Below, piece after piece: positions 56,123 to 64,000 of a DNA stretch of 64,000 bases (position 1 is the first letter of the stretch; the number at the start of each line of letters is the position of its first letter). The translations under genes were made by a program, and so were the position numbers. The notes below the pieces were generated by a model. The model saw only the letters and a list, made by a program, of their open reading frames with translations, was not told where the DNA came from and searched no databases. Location of the stretch: contig NZ_CAUM01000023.1 in NCBI RefSeq assembly GCF_000350085.1, positions 24,097 to 88,096 of the forward strand. Reading direction: 5' to 3'. This DNA comes from Mesorhizobium metallidurans STM 2683. Lineage in GTDB: Bacteria > Pseudomonadota > Alphaproteobacteria > Rhizobiales > Rhizobiaceae.

Positions 56123-57064
56123 GTGAAGTTGAAAGTCGCCGTCCAGATGGACCACGTCTCCACCGTCTCGATTGCCGGCGACACCTCGTTTGCGCTGTCG
56201 CTGGAAGCGCAGCGGCGCGGCCACCAGCTCTTCCACTACACGCCCGACCGGCTGTCGCTGCGCGACGGCAAGGTGTTCGCGCGCATCGAGGAAATGAAAG
56301 TCCGCGACGAGAAGGGCAATCACTACTCACTCGGCGAAAAGGTGCGCACCGACCTGTCCGAGATGGACGTCATCCTGCTCAGGCAGGATCCGCCCTTCGA
56401 CATGAACTACATCACGACAACGCATATCCTCGAGCGCATCCACCCCGGGACATTGGTGGTCAACGACCCGGCCTGGGTGCGCAACAGCCCGGAAAAGATC
56501 TTCGTCACCGAATTTCCCGACCTGATGCCGGAAACGCTGATCACCAAGGATCCGCTTGAGGTCGCCGCGTTCCGCAAGGAATTCGGCGACATCATCGTCA
56601 AGCCGCTCTACGGCAATGGCGGCGCCGGCATCTTCCATCTGCTGGAGGGCGACCGCAACCTGGCCTCGCTGCTCGAAATGTTCGGCCAGATGTTCCGCGA
56701 GCCCTATATCGTGCAGCGCTATCTGAAGGACGTGCGCAAGGGCGACAAGCGCATCATCCTGATCGACGGCGAGGCGGTCGGGGCCATCAACCGGGTGCCG
56801 GCCGAGCACGATTCCCGCTCCAACATGCATGTCGGCGGCCGCGCCGAGAAAACCGAATTGACCGAGCGCGAGCGCGAAATCTGCGCCCGCATCGGCCCGT
56901 CGCTGAAGGAGCGCGGTTTTATCCTGGTCGGCATCGACGTGATCGGCGACTACATGACCGAGATCAACGTGACCTCGCCGACCGGCCTGCGTGAGGTGCA
57001 GCGCTTTGGCGGGGCGGATATAGCGAGCTTGTTCTGGGACTGTGTTGAGGGGAAGCGGAAGTAG
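56123..57064 (+). CDS. gshB: Glutathione synthetase
   Basis: This 313-residue ATP-grasp enzyme has [17 protein letters not shown] at the N-terminus, [16 protein letters not shown], the [24 protein letters not shown] motif and [13 protein letters not shown]. It joins gamma-glutamylcysteine and glycine. The GTG start at 56123 has TTTGGAGA at a good distance, and residues K-L-K-V match the family start. It is divergent from the GGDEF-EAL gene. Confidence 0.96.
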   Translation: MKLKVAVQMDHVSTVSIAGDTSFALSLEAQRRGHQLFHYTPDRLSLRDGKVFARIEEMKVRDEKGNHYSLGEKVRTDLSEMDVILLRQDPPFDMNYITTTHILERIHPGTLVVNDPAWVRNSPEKIFVTEFPDLMPETLITKDPLEVAAFRKEFGDIIVKPLYGNGGAGIFHLLEGDRNLASLLEMFGQMFREPYIVQRYLKDVRKGDKRIILIDGEAVGAINRVPAEHDSRSNMHVGGRAEKTELTEREREICARIGPSLKERGFILVGIDVIGDYMTEINVTSPTGLREVQRFGGADIASLFWDCVEGKRK

Positions 57065-57236
57065 TTTCCATTGCTTCGCGGAATCGGTCGTCTCCGGGAC
57101 ATCGACCTGGCCCGGAGCGTTGGGTTGTTCCCGTAATGTTCTTGCTTAAGCCCGAAATCTGTGGTTGTCTGAGCTGACGCCGTTCGCGGCATGATCGCAT
57201 GGGCTTCGGGCGAGCCCGCATTCGGGGGCAGAAAAA

Positions 57237-58769
57237 ATGGTGGCGCGGGTTCGCACGGTCGCTTTCCAGGGCATCGAGGCCGTGCCGGTCGACGTGCAGG
57301 TGATGATCGCACCGGGCAAGGTTGGCATGCACATCGTTGGTCTCGCCGACAAGGCGGTGGCCGAGAGCCGCGAGCGGGTGCAGGCGGCGCTGCATGCCTC
57401 CGGCCTGTCGATGCCGTCGAAGAAGGTGACGGTCAATCTGGCGCCGGCGGACCTCCCCAAGGAAGGCAGCCACTACGATTTGCCGATAGCGCTCGGCCTG
57501 ATGGCCGCACTTGGCGCCATTCCGGGCGACATGCTGGCCGGCTATGTCGTGCTTGGCGAATTGTCGCTCGACGGCACCATCGCGGCGGTGGCCGGCGCGC
57601 TGCCGGCGGCGATCGGCGCCAATGCCGAGGGCAAGGGCCTGATCTGCCCGTTCGCCTCCGGGCCGGAGGCGGCCTGGGCCGGCAAGGAGTTCGACATATT
57701 GGCGCCGCGCAGCCTGATTGCGATCGCCAACCATTTTCGCGGCACGCAGGTGCTGTCCAGGCCCGAAGCCGGCATCAAGCTGGCGCCGCGCGACCTGCCT
57801 GACCTCTCCGATATCAAGGGCCAGGAGAGCGCCAAGCGGGCGCTGGAGGTGGCGGCGGCCGGCGGGCACAATCTGCTGATGGTGGGGCCGCCAGGGTCCG
57901 GCAAATCGATGCTGGCGCAGCGGCTGCCGTCGATCCTGCCGCCGCTGGCGCCGAAGGAGCTTCTGGAAGTCTCGATGATCGCTTCCGTGGCTGGCGAACT
58001 CGGCGAGGGCAAGCTGACCGACCGGCGGCCGTTCCGCGCCCCGCACCATTCGGCCTCGATGGCGGCGATGGTCGGCGGCGGCTTGCGCGTGCGGCCGGGC
58101 GAGGCCTCGCTTGCCCATCATGGCGTGCTGTTCCTCGACGAATTCCCCGAATTCTCGCCGCAGGCGCTCGACGCGCTGCGCCAGCCGCTGGAGACCGGCG
58201 ACTGCATGATCGCGCGCGCCAACCACCGCGTCACCTATCCGGCGCGCATCCAGCTGGTCGCGGCGATGAACCCGTGCCGCTGCGGCATGGCCGGCGAGCC
58301 GGGCTATCGCTGCCTGCGCGGCGAGCGCTGCCGCACCGACTACCAGGCGCGTATCTCCGGTCCGCTGCTCGACCGCATCGATCTCAGGATCGAGGTGCCG
58401 GCGGTCTCGGCCGGCGATCTGATCCGGCCGGACCGGGCGGAAAAGAGTGCCGCGGTGGCGCTGCGCGTGGCCCGTGCCCGCACCATCCAGCGCGAGCGTT
58501 TCGAACGGCTGGGCGTCACCTCCGCCACCACCAACGCGCATTGCTCACCCTCCGTCATCGAGGAGATCGCCATGCCGGATGCATCCGGCCTGTCGCTGCT
58601 CAAGGACGCCAGCGAAAAACTCGGCTTTTCCGCCCGCGCCTATCACCGCGTGCTGAAAGTGGCGCGCACGTTGGCCGACCTCGACGCCAGCGAGACGGTC
58701 GGCCGCATCCATCTGGCGGAGGCGATCTCCTACCGCATGAGTTCGGAGCGGATGGCGCAGGCGGCGTAG
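57237..58769 (+). CDS. comM: YifB/ComM family Mg-chelatase-like AAA+ ATPase
   Basis: This 510-residue protein has an N-terminal Lon-protease-like (ChlI) domain (VEVQVMIAPGKVGMHIVGLADKAV-type region), a Walker A near residue 220 (GPPGSGKSML), Walker B (GVLFLDEFPEFS) and a C-terminal domain with a Cys cluster (PCRCGM...YRCLRGERC) and GPLLDRIDLRIEV. ComM acts as a hexameric helicase in branch migration during DNA uptake. Length is normal. Confidence 0.94.
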   Translation: MVARVRTVAFQGIEAVPVDVQVMIAPGKVGMHIVGLADKAVAESRERVQAALHASGLSMPSKKVTVNLAPADLPKEGSHYDLPIALGLMAALGAIPGDMLAGYVVLGELSLDGTIAAVAGALPAAIGANAEGKGLICPFASGPEAAWAGKEFDILAPRSLIAIANHFRGTQVLSRPEAGIKLAPRDLPDLSDIKGQESAKRALEVAAAGGHNLLMVGPPGSGKSMLAQRLPSILPPLAPKELLEVSMIASVAGELGEGKLTDRRPFRAPHHSASMAAMVGGGLRVRPGEASLAHHGVLFLDEFPEFSPQALDALRQPLETGDCMIARANHRVTYPARIQLVAAMNPCRCGMAGEPGYRCLRGERCRTDYQARISGPLLDRIDLRIEVPAVSAGDLIRPDRAEKSAAVALRVARARTIQRERFERLGVTSATTNAHCSPSVIEEIAMPDASGLSLLKDASEKLGFSARAYHRVLKVARTLADLDASETVGRIHLAEAISYRMSSERMAQAA

Positions 58770-58860
58770 GGCTTCTGCTGCTCGCTGGAAGTACGGTTGC
58801 GGGTTCGCGCCCGATGGTCGCATAGTTACGGTCATGGACCTAACCGGAGCTGAGGCGGGG

Positions 58861-59376
58861 ATGATTCCGGTTTCGCCGGCGCGCACTGCCGAAGACTTCG
58901 AGACAGTGGCCAGACTTTGCCGCGAGCTTGCGCAATGGGATGCCGAAGCGGTGGCGCCTTACGGTGTCTCGGCTGAAGATGTGAAGGCCATCTTCCATCC
59001 TGAAACAAGCGGCGGCGAATTGGCGGCGAAATTCGGCGCGCCGGATGCCATGGCGTTCATCGCGCGATCGGAGAATCGGCCGGCGGGCTGCGTCGCCTTC
59101 GAGCAGTTCGATGACCACAAGACGGAGATTCACAAGTTCTTTGTCGACGCATCGTTCCGTGGAAAGGGAACCGGCCGTGCGCTGATCGGGGCCGCGCTGG
59201 CGGAGATCCGCAAAGGCCGGAGCCGGACGGTATTAATCCACACCGCGTTCTACATGAAAAACGCCATTGCCTTAAATGAGTCGTTCGGCTTCAGGCCTTG
59301 CCCACGCTTCCGTGAAACCCCGGAGCATGTCAGGCATACCGACATCTTCATGTCGTGCTCGATCGCGCCTGCTTGA
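58861..59376 (+). CDS. GNAT family N-acetyltransferase
   Basis: This roughly 171-residue acetyltransferase has the acetyl-CoA motif A (KFFVDASFRGKGTGRALIGAAL) and the C-terminal MKNAIALNESFGFRPCPRF, typical of GNAT proteins. ATG 58861 is preceded by GAGGCGGGG; an ATG at 58834 without a ribosome site would add nine residues. The substrate is unknown. It converges with glcB, six bases away. Confidence 0.87.
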   Translation: MIPVSPARTAEDFETVARLCRELAQWDAEAVAPYGVSAEDVKAIFHPETSGGELAAKFGAPDAMAFIARSENRPAGCVAFEQFDDHKTEIHKFFVDASFRGKGTGRALIGAALAEIRKGRSRTVLIHTAFYMKNAIALNESFGFRPCPRFRETPEHVRHTDIFMSCSIAPA

Positions 59377-59382
59377 AACAGG

Positions 59383-61554
59383 TCAGGCGCCCTGTTTTGC
59401 CTTCAGTTCCAATCTCCGCGCGTGCAGCACCGGCTCGGTGTAGCCGTTGGGCTGAACGCGGCCCTTGAACACCAGATCGCAGGCGGCGAGGAAGGCGATG
59501 GAATTGTCGAAATCGGGCGCCATCGGCCGGTAAAGCGGATCGCCCTCGTTCTGGCGGTCGACGATTGCCGCCATGCGCTTCATCGTCTCCATCACCTGGT
59601 TTTCCGTGCAGACGCCGTGGTGCAGCCAGTTGGCGATGTGCTGCGAGGAGATGCGCAGCGTGGCGCGGTCTTCCATCAGGCCGACATCGTGAATATCAGG
59701 CACTTTCGAGCAGCCGACGCCCTGGTCGATCCAGCGCACGACATAGCCCAGAATGCCTTGCGCGTTGTTGTCGAGCTCGGCCTGGATGTCGGCCTGCGAC
59801 CAGTTCGGCCGCACCGCCACCGGCACCGAGAGGATGTCGTCGAGTTTTGCCTTGGGCCGGCTCTTCAGCGCTGCCTGGACGGCGTGGACATCAACCTTGT
59901 GATAATGCGTGGCATGCAGCGTCGCCGCTGTCGGCGACGGCACCCAGGCGGTGTTGGCGCCGGCCTTGGGGTGGGCGATCTTCTCAACCAGCATCGCCGC
60001 CATCAAATCGGGCATCGCCCACATGCCCTTGCCGATCTGGGCGTGACCGGCCAGCCCGCATTCGAGCCCGGTGTCGACGTTCCAGGCCTCGTAGGCGGAA
60101 ATCCAGGCGGCCTGCTTCATGTCGCCCTTGCGGATCATCGGGCCGGCTTCCATCGAGGTGTGAATCTCGTCGCCGGTGCGGTCGAGGAAGCCGGTGTTGA
60201 TGAACACCACGCGCTCCTTGGCGGCGCGGATCGCCTCCTTGAGGTTGACGGTGGTGCGCCGCTCCTCGTCCATGATACCCATCTTGATGGTGTTTTCTGG
60301 CATCCCGAGCAGCGCTTCGACGCGGCCAAAGATCTCGACGGCGAATGCGACTTCCTCGGGGCCGTGCATCTTGGGTTTCACGACATACATCGAGCCGGCG
60401 CGGGAGTTTTGCCGGCGTCCGTTCGCGCCGACATCGTGCAGCGCGATCAGCGCCGTCATGGCCGCATCCATGATGCCTTCCGGCACCTCGTTGCCGTCGC
60501 GGTCCAGGATCGCCGGATTGGTCATGAGGTGGCCGACATTCCTGACCAGCATCAGCGAGCGGCCGGGCAGCGTCAGTGCGCCGCCATCGGGCGCGGTGTA
60601 GTCGCGGTCGGGATTGAGTTTGCGGGTAAAGGTCTTGCCGGCCTTGGTGATCTCTTCCGCCAGGTCGCCCTTCATCAGGCCGAGCCAGTTGCGGTAAACC
60701 ACGACCTTATCCTGCGCATCCACCGCCGCGACCGAATCCTCGCAGTCCTGGATGGTGGTCAGCGCCGATTCCAGGATGACATCGGCAATGCCAGCCGGAT
60801 CGGTGCGGCCGATCTGGTTGGCGCGGTCGATGACGATCTCGACATGCAGGCCGTTCCTGACCAGCAGCACCGCTTCCGGGTTGGCGGCGTCGCCGCGATA
60901 GCCGGCAAATTGCCTGGGGTCGGCAAGCGTGGTGGCGCCGGCGCCTTCGCCCAGCCGCAGCATGCCGTAGGCAACGGAGAGACCGTTCACCCCCGCCCAT
61001 TTGCCCGAGGTGAGCGGCACGGAGTCATCGAGGAAGTTCTTTGCCCAGGCCACCACCTTGGCGCCGCGTGTGGGATTGAAGGACTTGCCCTTTTCGGCAC
61101 CGCCGGTCTCGGCAATGGCATCGGTGCCGTAAAGCGCGTCATAGAGCGAGCCCCAGCGGGTATTGGCGGCGTTCAGCGCATAGCGCGCATTCATCACCGG
61201 CACGACGAGCTGCGGCCCGGCGACCCCTGCGATCTCCGGGTCGACATTGCCGGTGGCGACCGAGAAGGCCTGCCCTTCCGGCACGAGATAGCCGATCTCC
61301 TTCAGGAAGTTCTTGTACGCCTCCATGTCGACGGGCGCGCCATTGTCGCGGTACCAGCGGTCGAGCTTCTCCTGCAGGGCGTCGCGCTTTTCCAGCAGCG
61401 TCCGGTTCTTCGGGGCGAGTTCGTGGACGATGGCCGCAAAGCCGGCCCAGAAGGCGTCCGGCTCGATGCCGGTGCCCGGCAGCGCTTCGTGCGCGACGAA
61501 GTCGTGCAATTCGCGGGCAATCCGCAATCCGGCGATCTCGATGCGATCGGTCAT
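59383..61554 (-). CDS. glcB: Malate synthase G
   Basis: This 723-residue single-chain enzyme matches malate synthase G throughout: [18 protein letters not shown], the catalytic stretch [27 protein letters not shown] motif ([17 protein letters not shown]), [19 protein letters not shown] and KGMWAMPD. It condenses glyoxylate with acetyl-CoA in the glyoxylate route. ATG 61554 ([10 protein letters not shown]) gives the standard length. Confidence 0.97.
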   Translation of the reverse strand: MTDRIEIAGLRIARELHDFVAHEALPGTGIEPDAFWAGFAAIVHELAPKNRTLLEKRDALQEKLDRWYRDNGAPVDMEAYKNFLKEIGYLVPEGQAFSVATGNVDPEIAGVAGPQLVVPVMNARYALNAANTRWGSLYDALYGTDAIAETGGAEKGKSFNPTRGAKVVAWAKNFLDDSVPLTSGKWAGVNGLSVAYGMLRLGEGAGATTLADPRQFAGYRGDAANPEAVLLVRNGLHVEIVIDRANQIGRTDPAGIADVILESALTTIQDCEDSVAAVDAQDKVVVYRNWLGLMKGDLAEEITKAGKTFTRKLNPDRDYTAPDGGALTLPGRSLMLVRNVGHLMTNPAILDRDGNEVPEGIMDAAMTALIALHDVGANGRRQNSRAGSMYVVKPKMHGPEEVAFAVEIFGRVEALLGMPENTIKMGIMDEERRTTVNLKEAIRAAKERVVFINTGFLDRTGDEIHTSMEAGPMIRKGDMKQAAWISAYEAWNVDTGLECGLAGHAQIGKGMWAMPDLMAAMLVEKIAHPKAGANTAWVPSPTAATLHATHYHKVDVHAVQAALKSRPKAKLDDILSVPVAVRPNWSQADIQAELDNNAQGILGYVVRWIDQGVGCSKVPDIHDVGLMEDRATLRISSQHIANWLHHGVCTENQVMETMKRMAAIVDRQNEGDPLYRPMAPDFDNSIAFLAACDLVFKGRVQPNGYTEPVLHARRLELKAKQGA

Positions 61555-61863
61555 CAGGGGCTTCTCCAGGCGAAGGCTTTGCGCGCCTTTGGCATGTCGG
61601 GGTGGCAGGGTCAATTCAGCTTAGGGTGAAGGGATCATTTCGTCATCCTAGGGCGGAGCGAACGCGAAGCGGAGCGCAGACCCTAGGATCCATGCCGTGA
61701 CCGGTGAGAGTCGCTGCGAATCCAGAATGAGGTGACCACCCTTGCCTCACAAGCTTCAGTTCTGCAGGCGTGGCGAAGCTCGAAGGTCACGGCATGGATC
61801 CTAGGGTCTCCGCGACGTCGCTTCGCTCCTGCTCCGCCCTAGGATGACGAAGGCGCGGGGTGC
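61555..61863. other. Intergenic region holding a long inverted-repeat element (309 bp)
   Basis: Between glcB and the HyuA-like gene, both on the minus strand, nearly the whole gap is one imperfect inverted repeat (61639-61850). The glcB promoter should lie at 61555-61640. No gene was seen. Confidence 0.7.
61639..61850. mobile_element. MITE-like element with about 60-bp imperfect terminal inverted repeats
   Basis: The left arm begins TTCGTCATCCTAGGGCGGAG and ends near CCATGCCGTGACC; the right arm is its reverse complement with a few changes and one short insertion. The arms enclose about 80 bases of unrelated sequence. It has no coding capacity. It could be a non-autonomous element or a strong hairpin terminator. 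Confidence 0.75.
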
Positions 61864-63891
61864 TCACACCGCAATCCTCGGCCTTCCCGACGCCACCGCC
61901 ACGACATGCGCCTCGATGAACATGCGCTGGGCTTCGACCGTTGAGACGCGGAATTCGGTGACGACCTCGATCTCGGCGCTGTCGGTGCCGGCATCCTTCG
62001 CCCGCCCGGCGGCAAGCGCGCGCACATCGGCCTCGGCCGCCGCGATCGCCGCGGCTTCGTCGAGAAAATCGCGCACTGTCTCCCCGGACGAGACGCGGAA
62101 CAGCCCTTCCCTGGGCTGGCTGACGCGGGCCTCGGCCGAGACGCGGACCTGGCCGACGACGGCGCCGAGCGCGTTGGCGACGTCGGTATCATCAGGCACG
62201 ACGCAGTCATTGCCGACCAGTTCGGCGAGCCCGGCATAGTGCAGCGGCGCCGAAGCGCCGAGGCCGATGACCGGACGGTCGAGCGCGACGCTGAGCCGGG
62301 CGATGCCCGGATGGGAATCGACGGCGCGCTGCACCAGCGCGTGCGCCACGGTGGCCGCGCCGTCCAGCCCATCCTCGGCGAAGGCGGTTTCGAGGATGTA
62401 TTCGGCCGACCAGCGCGTCAGCGTCACCAGCACCCGTTCCGAGATCGCCTCAGGCGTGGCGGCGATGAACTGGCCGCGGCCGTCGCGCTTGCGGGCGAAC
62501 AGCTCGGCGCCGAGCCGGGCGGTCGCGGCATCCCAGTTGGCCTGCTTAGCCACGACATGGGCAGCATCCGAAGGCGTAAAACCTGAAATATGCACCAGGC
62601 CGCGCGACACCAGCCGGTTCAAGGTGGCGTTCTGGGCGTTCGAGGTGAGCAGCCTGTCCAGCGCCAGCGGCACGCTGCCGATCGCCTCGTAGAGTTTTGC
62701 TTCCGGCGCGGTGAGGCCGGCGGCGAGCCGCTCCGGCACGCCGGTGCGCACGGCGAAGCGGCCATCCATGCGACCGGGGTTCGCCGCGCGGATTTGGCGC
62801 TCCAGCTCCGCGATGACAGCCTCGCCATGCACCATGCCGGCCAGCGCCAGCGGCACCAGACGGCGCGGCCCGAGCAGGATTTTCGGGTTGAGCGCGCCAT
62901 CCTCCAGCGCCACTTCGGAATCGCCGCCGAGGCCGAAGGTGCGCATGGCCACCGCCTCGACCATGGTGCGGAAGCCGCCGACGGTGGCGCCTTCCGGATC
63001 GAGCCGGGGCCGGCCGCCGTCGAGCACGGCGACATCGGTGGTGGTGCCGCCGATGTCGGAGACCATGGCATTGTCGAGCCCGGTCATGTGGCGGGCGCCG
63101 ACCAGGCTGGCGGCCGGGCCGGACAAAATGGTCTCGATCGGCCGCTGGCGGGCAAAGGCGGCCGAGACCAGCGCGCCGTCGCCGCGCACCACCATCAGCG
63201 GGGCCGCAATCTTGCGGGCGGCCAAAAACCCTTCGGTCGCCGCCACCAGCCGGTCGATCATCGAGATCAGCCGGGCGTTGAGCAGCGTGGTGAGCGCCCG
63301 GCGCGGGCCGCCGAGCTTGGCCGACAATTCATGGCTGGCGGTGACCGGCAGGCCGGTTTTTTCGCGGATGAGTTCGCGCGCCGCGATCTCGTGCGCCGGG
63401 TTGCGGGTGGCGAAATAGGCGCAGACGGCAAAGCCCGACACCGAGGCGCCAAGCTCCGGCAGTGCTGCCTCCAGCCCGGCGAGGTCGAGCTTTGCCGCAT
63501 TGCCATGGACATCATGGCCGCCGGGGCAGAACACGACCGGATCGGTGCCGAGTGCCGCCTTCAGCCCGTCACGGGCGAGGTCGCCCTCGGAAAAGCCGAT
63601 CATCACCAGCGCGACGCGCCCGCCCTGCCCTTCGACCAGCGCGTTGGTGGCGAGCGTCGTCGACATCGACACCAGCTTGATCGCGGCCGGATCGGTGGCG
63701 GATTTCTCCAGCACCGCATCGACCGCGCCCGAAATGCCGACCGCCAGATCATGGCGCGTGGTCAGCGCCTTGGCCTTGGCCAGGACTTTGCCATTAGGGC
63801 CGCCGCCCTCCGACCACAGCACGGCATCGGTGTAGGTGCCGCCGGTGTCGATGCCGAGGAACAGGGGGGCGGATTTGGGCTTGGCGGTCAT
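61864..63891 (-). CDS. Hydantoinase/oxoprolinase family protein (HyuA-like)
   Basis: This 675-residue protein has the N-terminal Hydant_A_N domain (FLGIDTGGTYTDAVL), the main hydantoinase A ATPase-like domain (VSDIGGTTTDVAVLDGG) and a C-terminal region. Related proteins hydrolyse 5-oxoproline, hydantoins or act in acetone/acetophenone carboxylation, usually with a HyuB partner. No HyuB is visible here, though the adjacent minus-strand gene may be relevant. ATG 63891 (MTAKPKSAPL) is preferred to a longer start. Confidence 0.9.
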   Translation of the reverse strand: MTAKPKSAPLFLGIDTGGTYTDAVLWSEGGGPNGKVLAKAKALTTRHDLAVGISGAVDAVLEKSATDPAAIKLVSMSTTLATNALVEGQGGRVALVMIGFSEGDLARDGLKAALGTDPVVFCPGGHDVHGNAAKLDLAGLEAALPELGASVSGFAVCAYFATRNPAHEIAARELIREKTGLPVTASHELSAKLGGPRRALTTLLNARLISMIDRLVAATEGFLAARKIAAPLMVVRGDGALVSAAFARQRPIETILSGPAASLVGARHMTGLDNAMVSDIGGTTTDVAVLDGGRPRLDPEGATVGGFRTMVEAVAMRTFGLGGDSEVALEDGALNPKILLGPRRLVPLALAGMVHGEAVIAELERQIRAANPGRMDGRFAVRTGVPERLAAGLTAPEAKLYEAIGSVPLALDRLLTSNAQNATLNRLVSRGLVHISGFTPSDAAHVVAKQANWDAATARLGAELFARKRDGRGQFIAATPEAISERVLVTLTRWSAEYILETAFAEDGLDGAATVAHALVQRAVDSHPGIARLSVALDRPVIGLGASAPLHYAGLAELVGNDCVVPDDTDVANALGAVVGQVRVSAEARVSQPREGLFRVSSGETVRDFLDEAAAIAAAEADVRALAAGRAKDAGTDSAEIEVVTEFRVSTVEAQRMFIEAHVVAVASGRPRIAV

Positions 63892-63922
63892 ATTTGGGTC
63901 CGGCGAATTTCGTCCCCGCCCC

Positions 63923-64000
63923 TTAGCCGATACGGAACGGCGGATAAAGCTGCGAGCGCTGGGCCACGATGGATACGCTGCAGGCTTGCCCAATGCCGGC
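63923..64000 (-). CDS. Probable 3' end of an unidentified minus-strand gene
   Basis: The last 78 bases read without interruption on the minus strand as 25 codons ending SQLYPPFRIG and a TAA at 63923. This lies 31 bases upstream of the HyuA-like start, a normal spacing for an operon partner. The fragment is too short to identify a family and may be chance. Confidence 0.3.
   Translation of the reverse strand, partial: AGIGQACSVSIVAQRSQLYPPFRIG

Overview
The window is high-GC chromosomal DNA from an alphaproteobacterium of the order Rhizobiales, most likely Mesorhizobium or a close relative. The evidence is the dnaK-dnaJ-pmtA-like-FMN reductase-pyrF-DUF1330 arrangement, the many RbsABC- and PotABCD-type importers, the abundance of SDR and zinc-type dehydrogenases, and several families of short palindromic intergenic repeats. 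No tRNA, rRNA, CRISPR array or prophage was seen. This assignment rests on family recognition, not on a database search.

Layout. 1-3276: the end of a sugar importer operon (ATPase cut by the window edge, permease, SDR). 3296-3878: a ParE/ParD-type toxin-antitoxin pair. 3925-10710 (minus): six genes for E1alpha, E1beta and E2 of a 2-oxoacid/acyloin dehydrogenase, an unusual M24 protein, a CobW GTPase and a beta-hydroxyacid dehydrogenase. 11189-12940: a striking protein that joins an N-terminal winged helix to a family-1 solute-binding domain and has no signal peptide. 13283-24288: a sugar importer followed by three SDRs, two MDR dehydrogenases, a Gfo/Idh/MocA protein, an ABM monooxygenase and a cupin. 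24481-25599: an OYE-type flavoenzyme. 25611-28631: malonate genes matB-matA. 28772-35059: a GntR-governed set with SDR, Gfo/Idh, a frameshifted YciI protein, FAH-family hydrolase, intradiol dioxygenase and amidohydrolase. 35096-41952: housekeeping genes (rpe, dnaK, dnaJ, pmtA-like, pyrF). 41995-48342: a polyamine-type importer with an amine oxidase and an XRE-cupin regulator. 48612-49918: ArsR/AHSA1 pair and a GFA protein. 51151-54390: a De Ley-Doudoroff-type galactose operon without its dehydratase. 54610-63891: GGDEF-EAL protein, gshB, comM-like, GNAT, glcB, HyuA-like.

The most interesting part is 3925-25599. A similar palindrome (TTCTCATwTTGAGAA) occurs twice between the E1alpha operon and the winged-helix/solute-binding fusion, once upstream of the importer operon and once upstream of the OYE gene. 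The simplest reading is one regulon controlled by a cytoplasmic one-component regulator that senses its ligand with a periplasmic-binding-protein fold. The substrate is unknown; a polyol, acyloin or diol oxidised stepwise and then cleaved by the TPP/lipoyl complex is a plausible guess. A second cis-element, an AT-rich block found in both divergent promoter regions around the GntR gene, suggests a neighbouring aromatic/malonate regulon.
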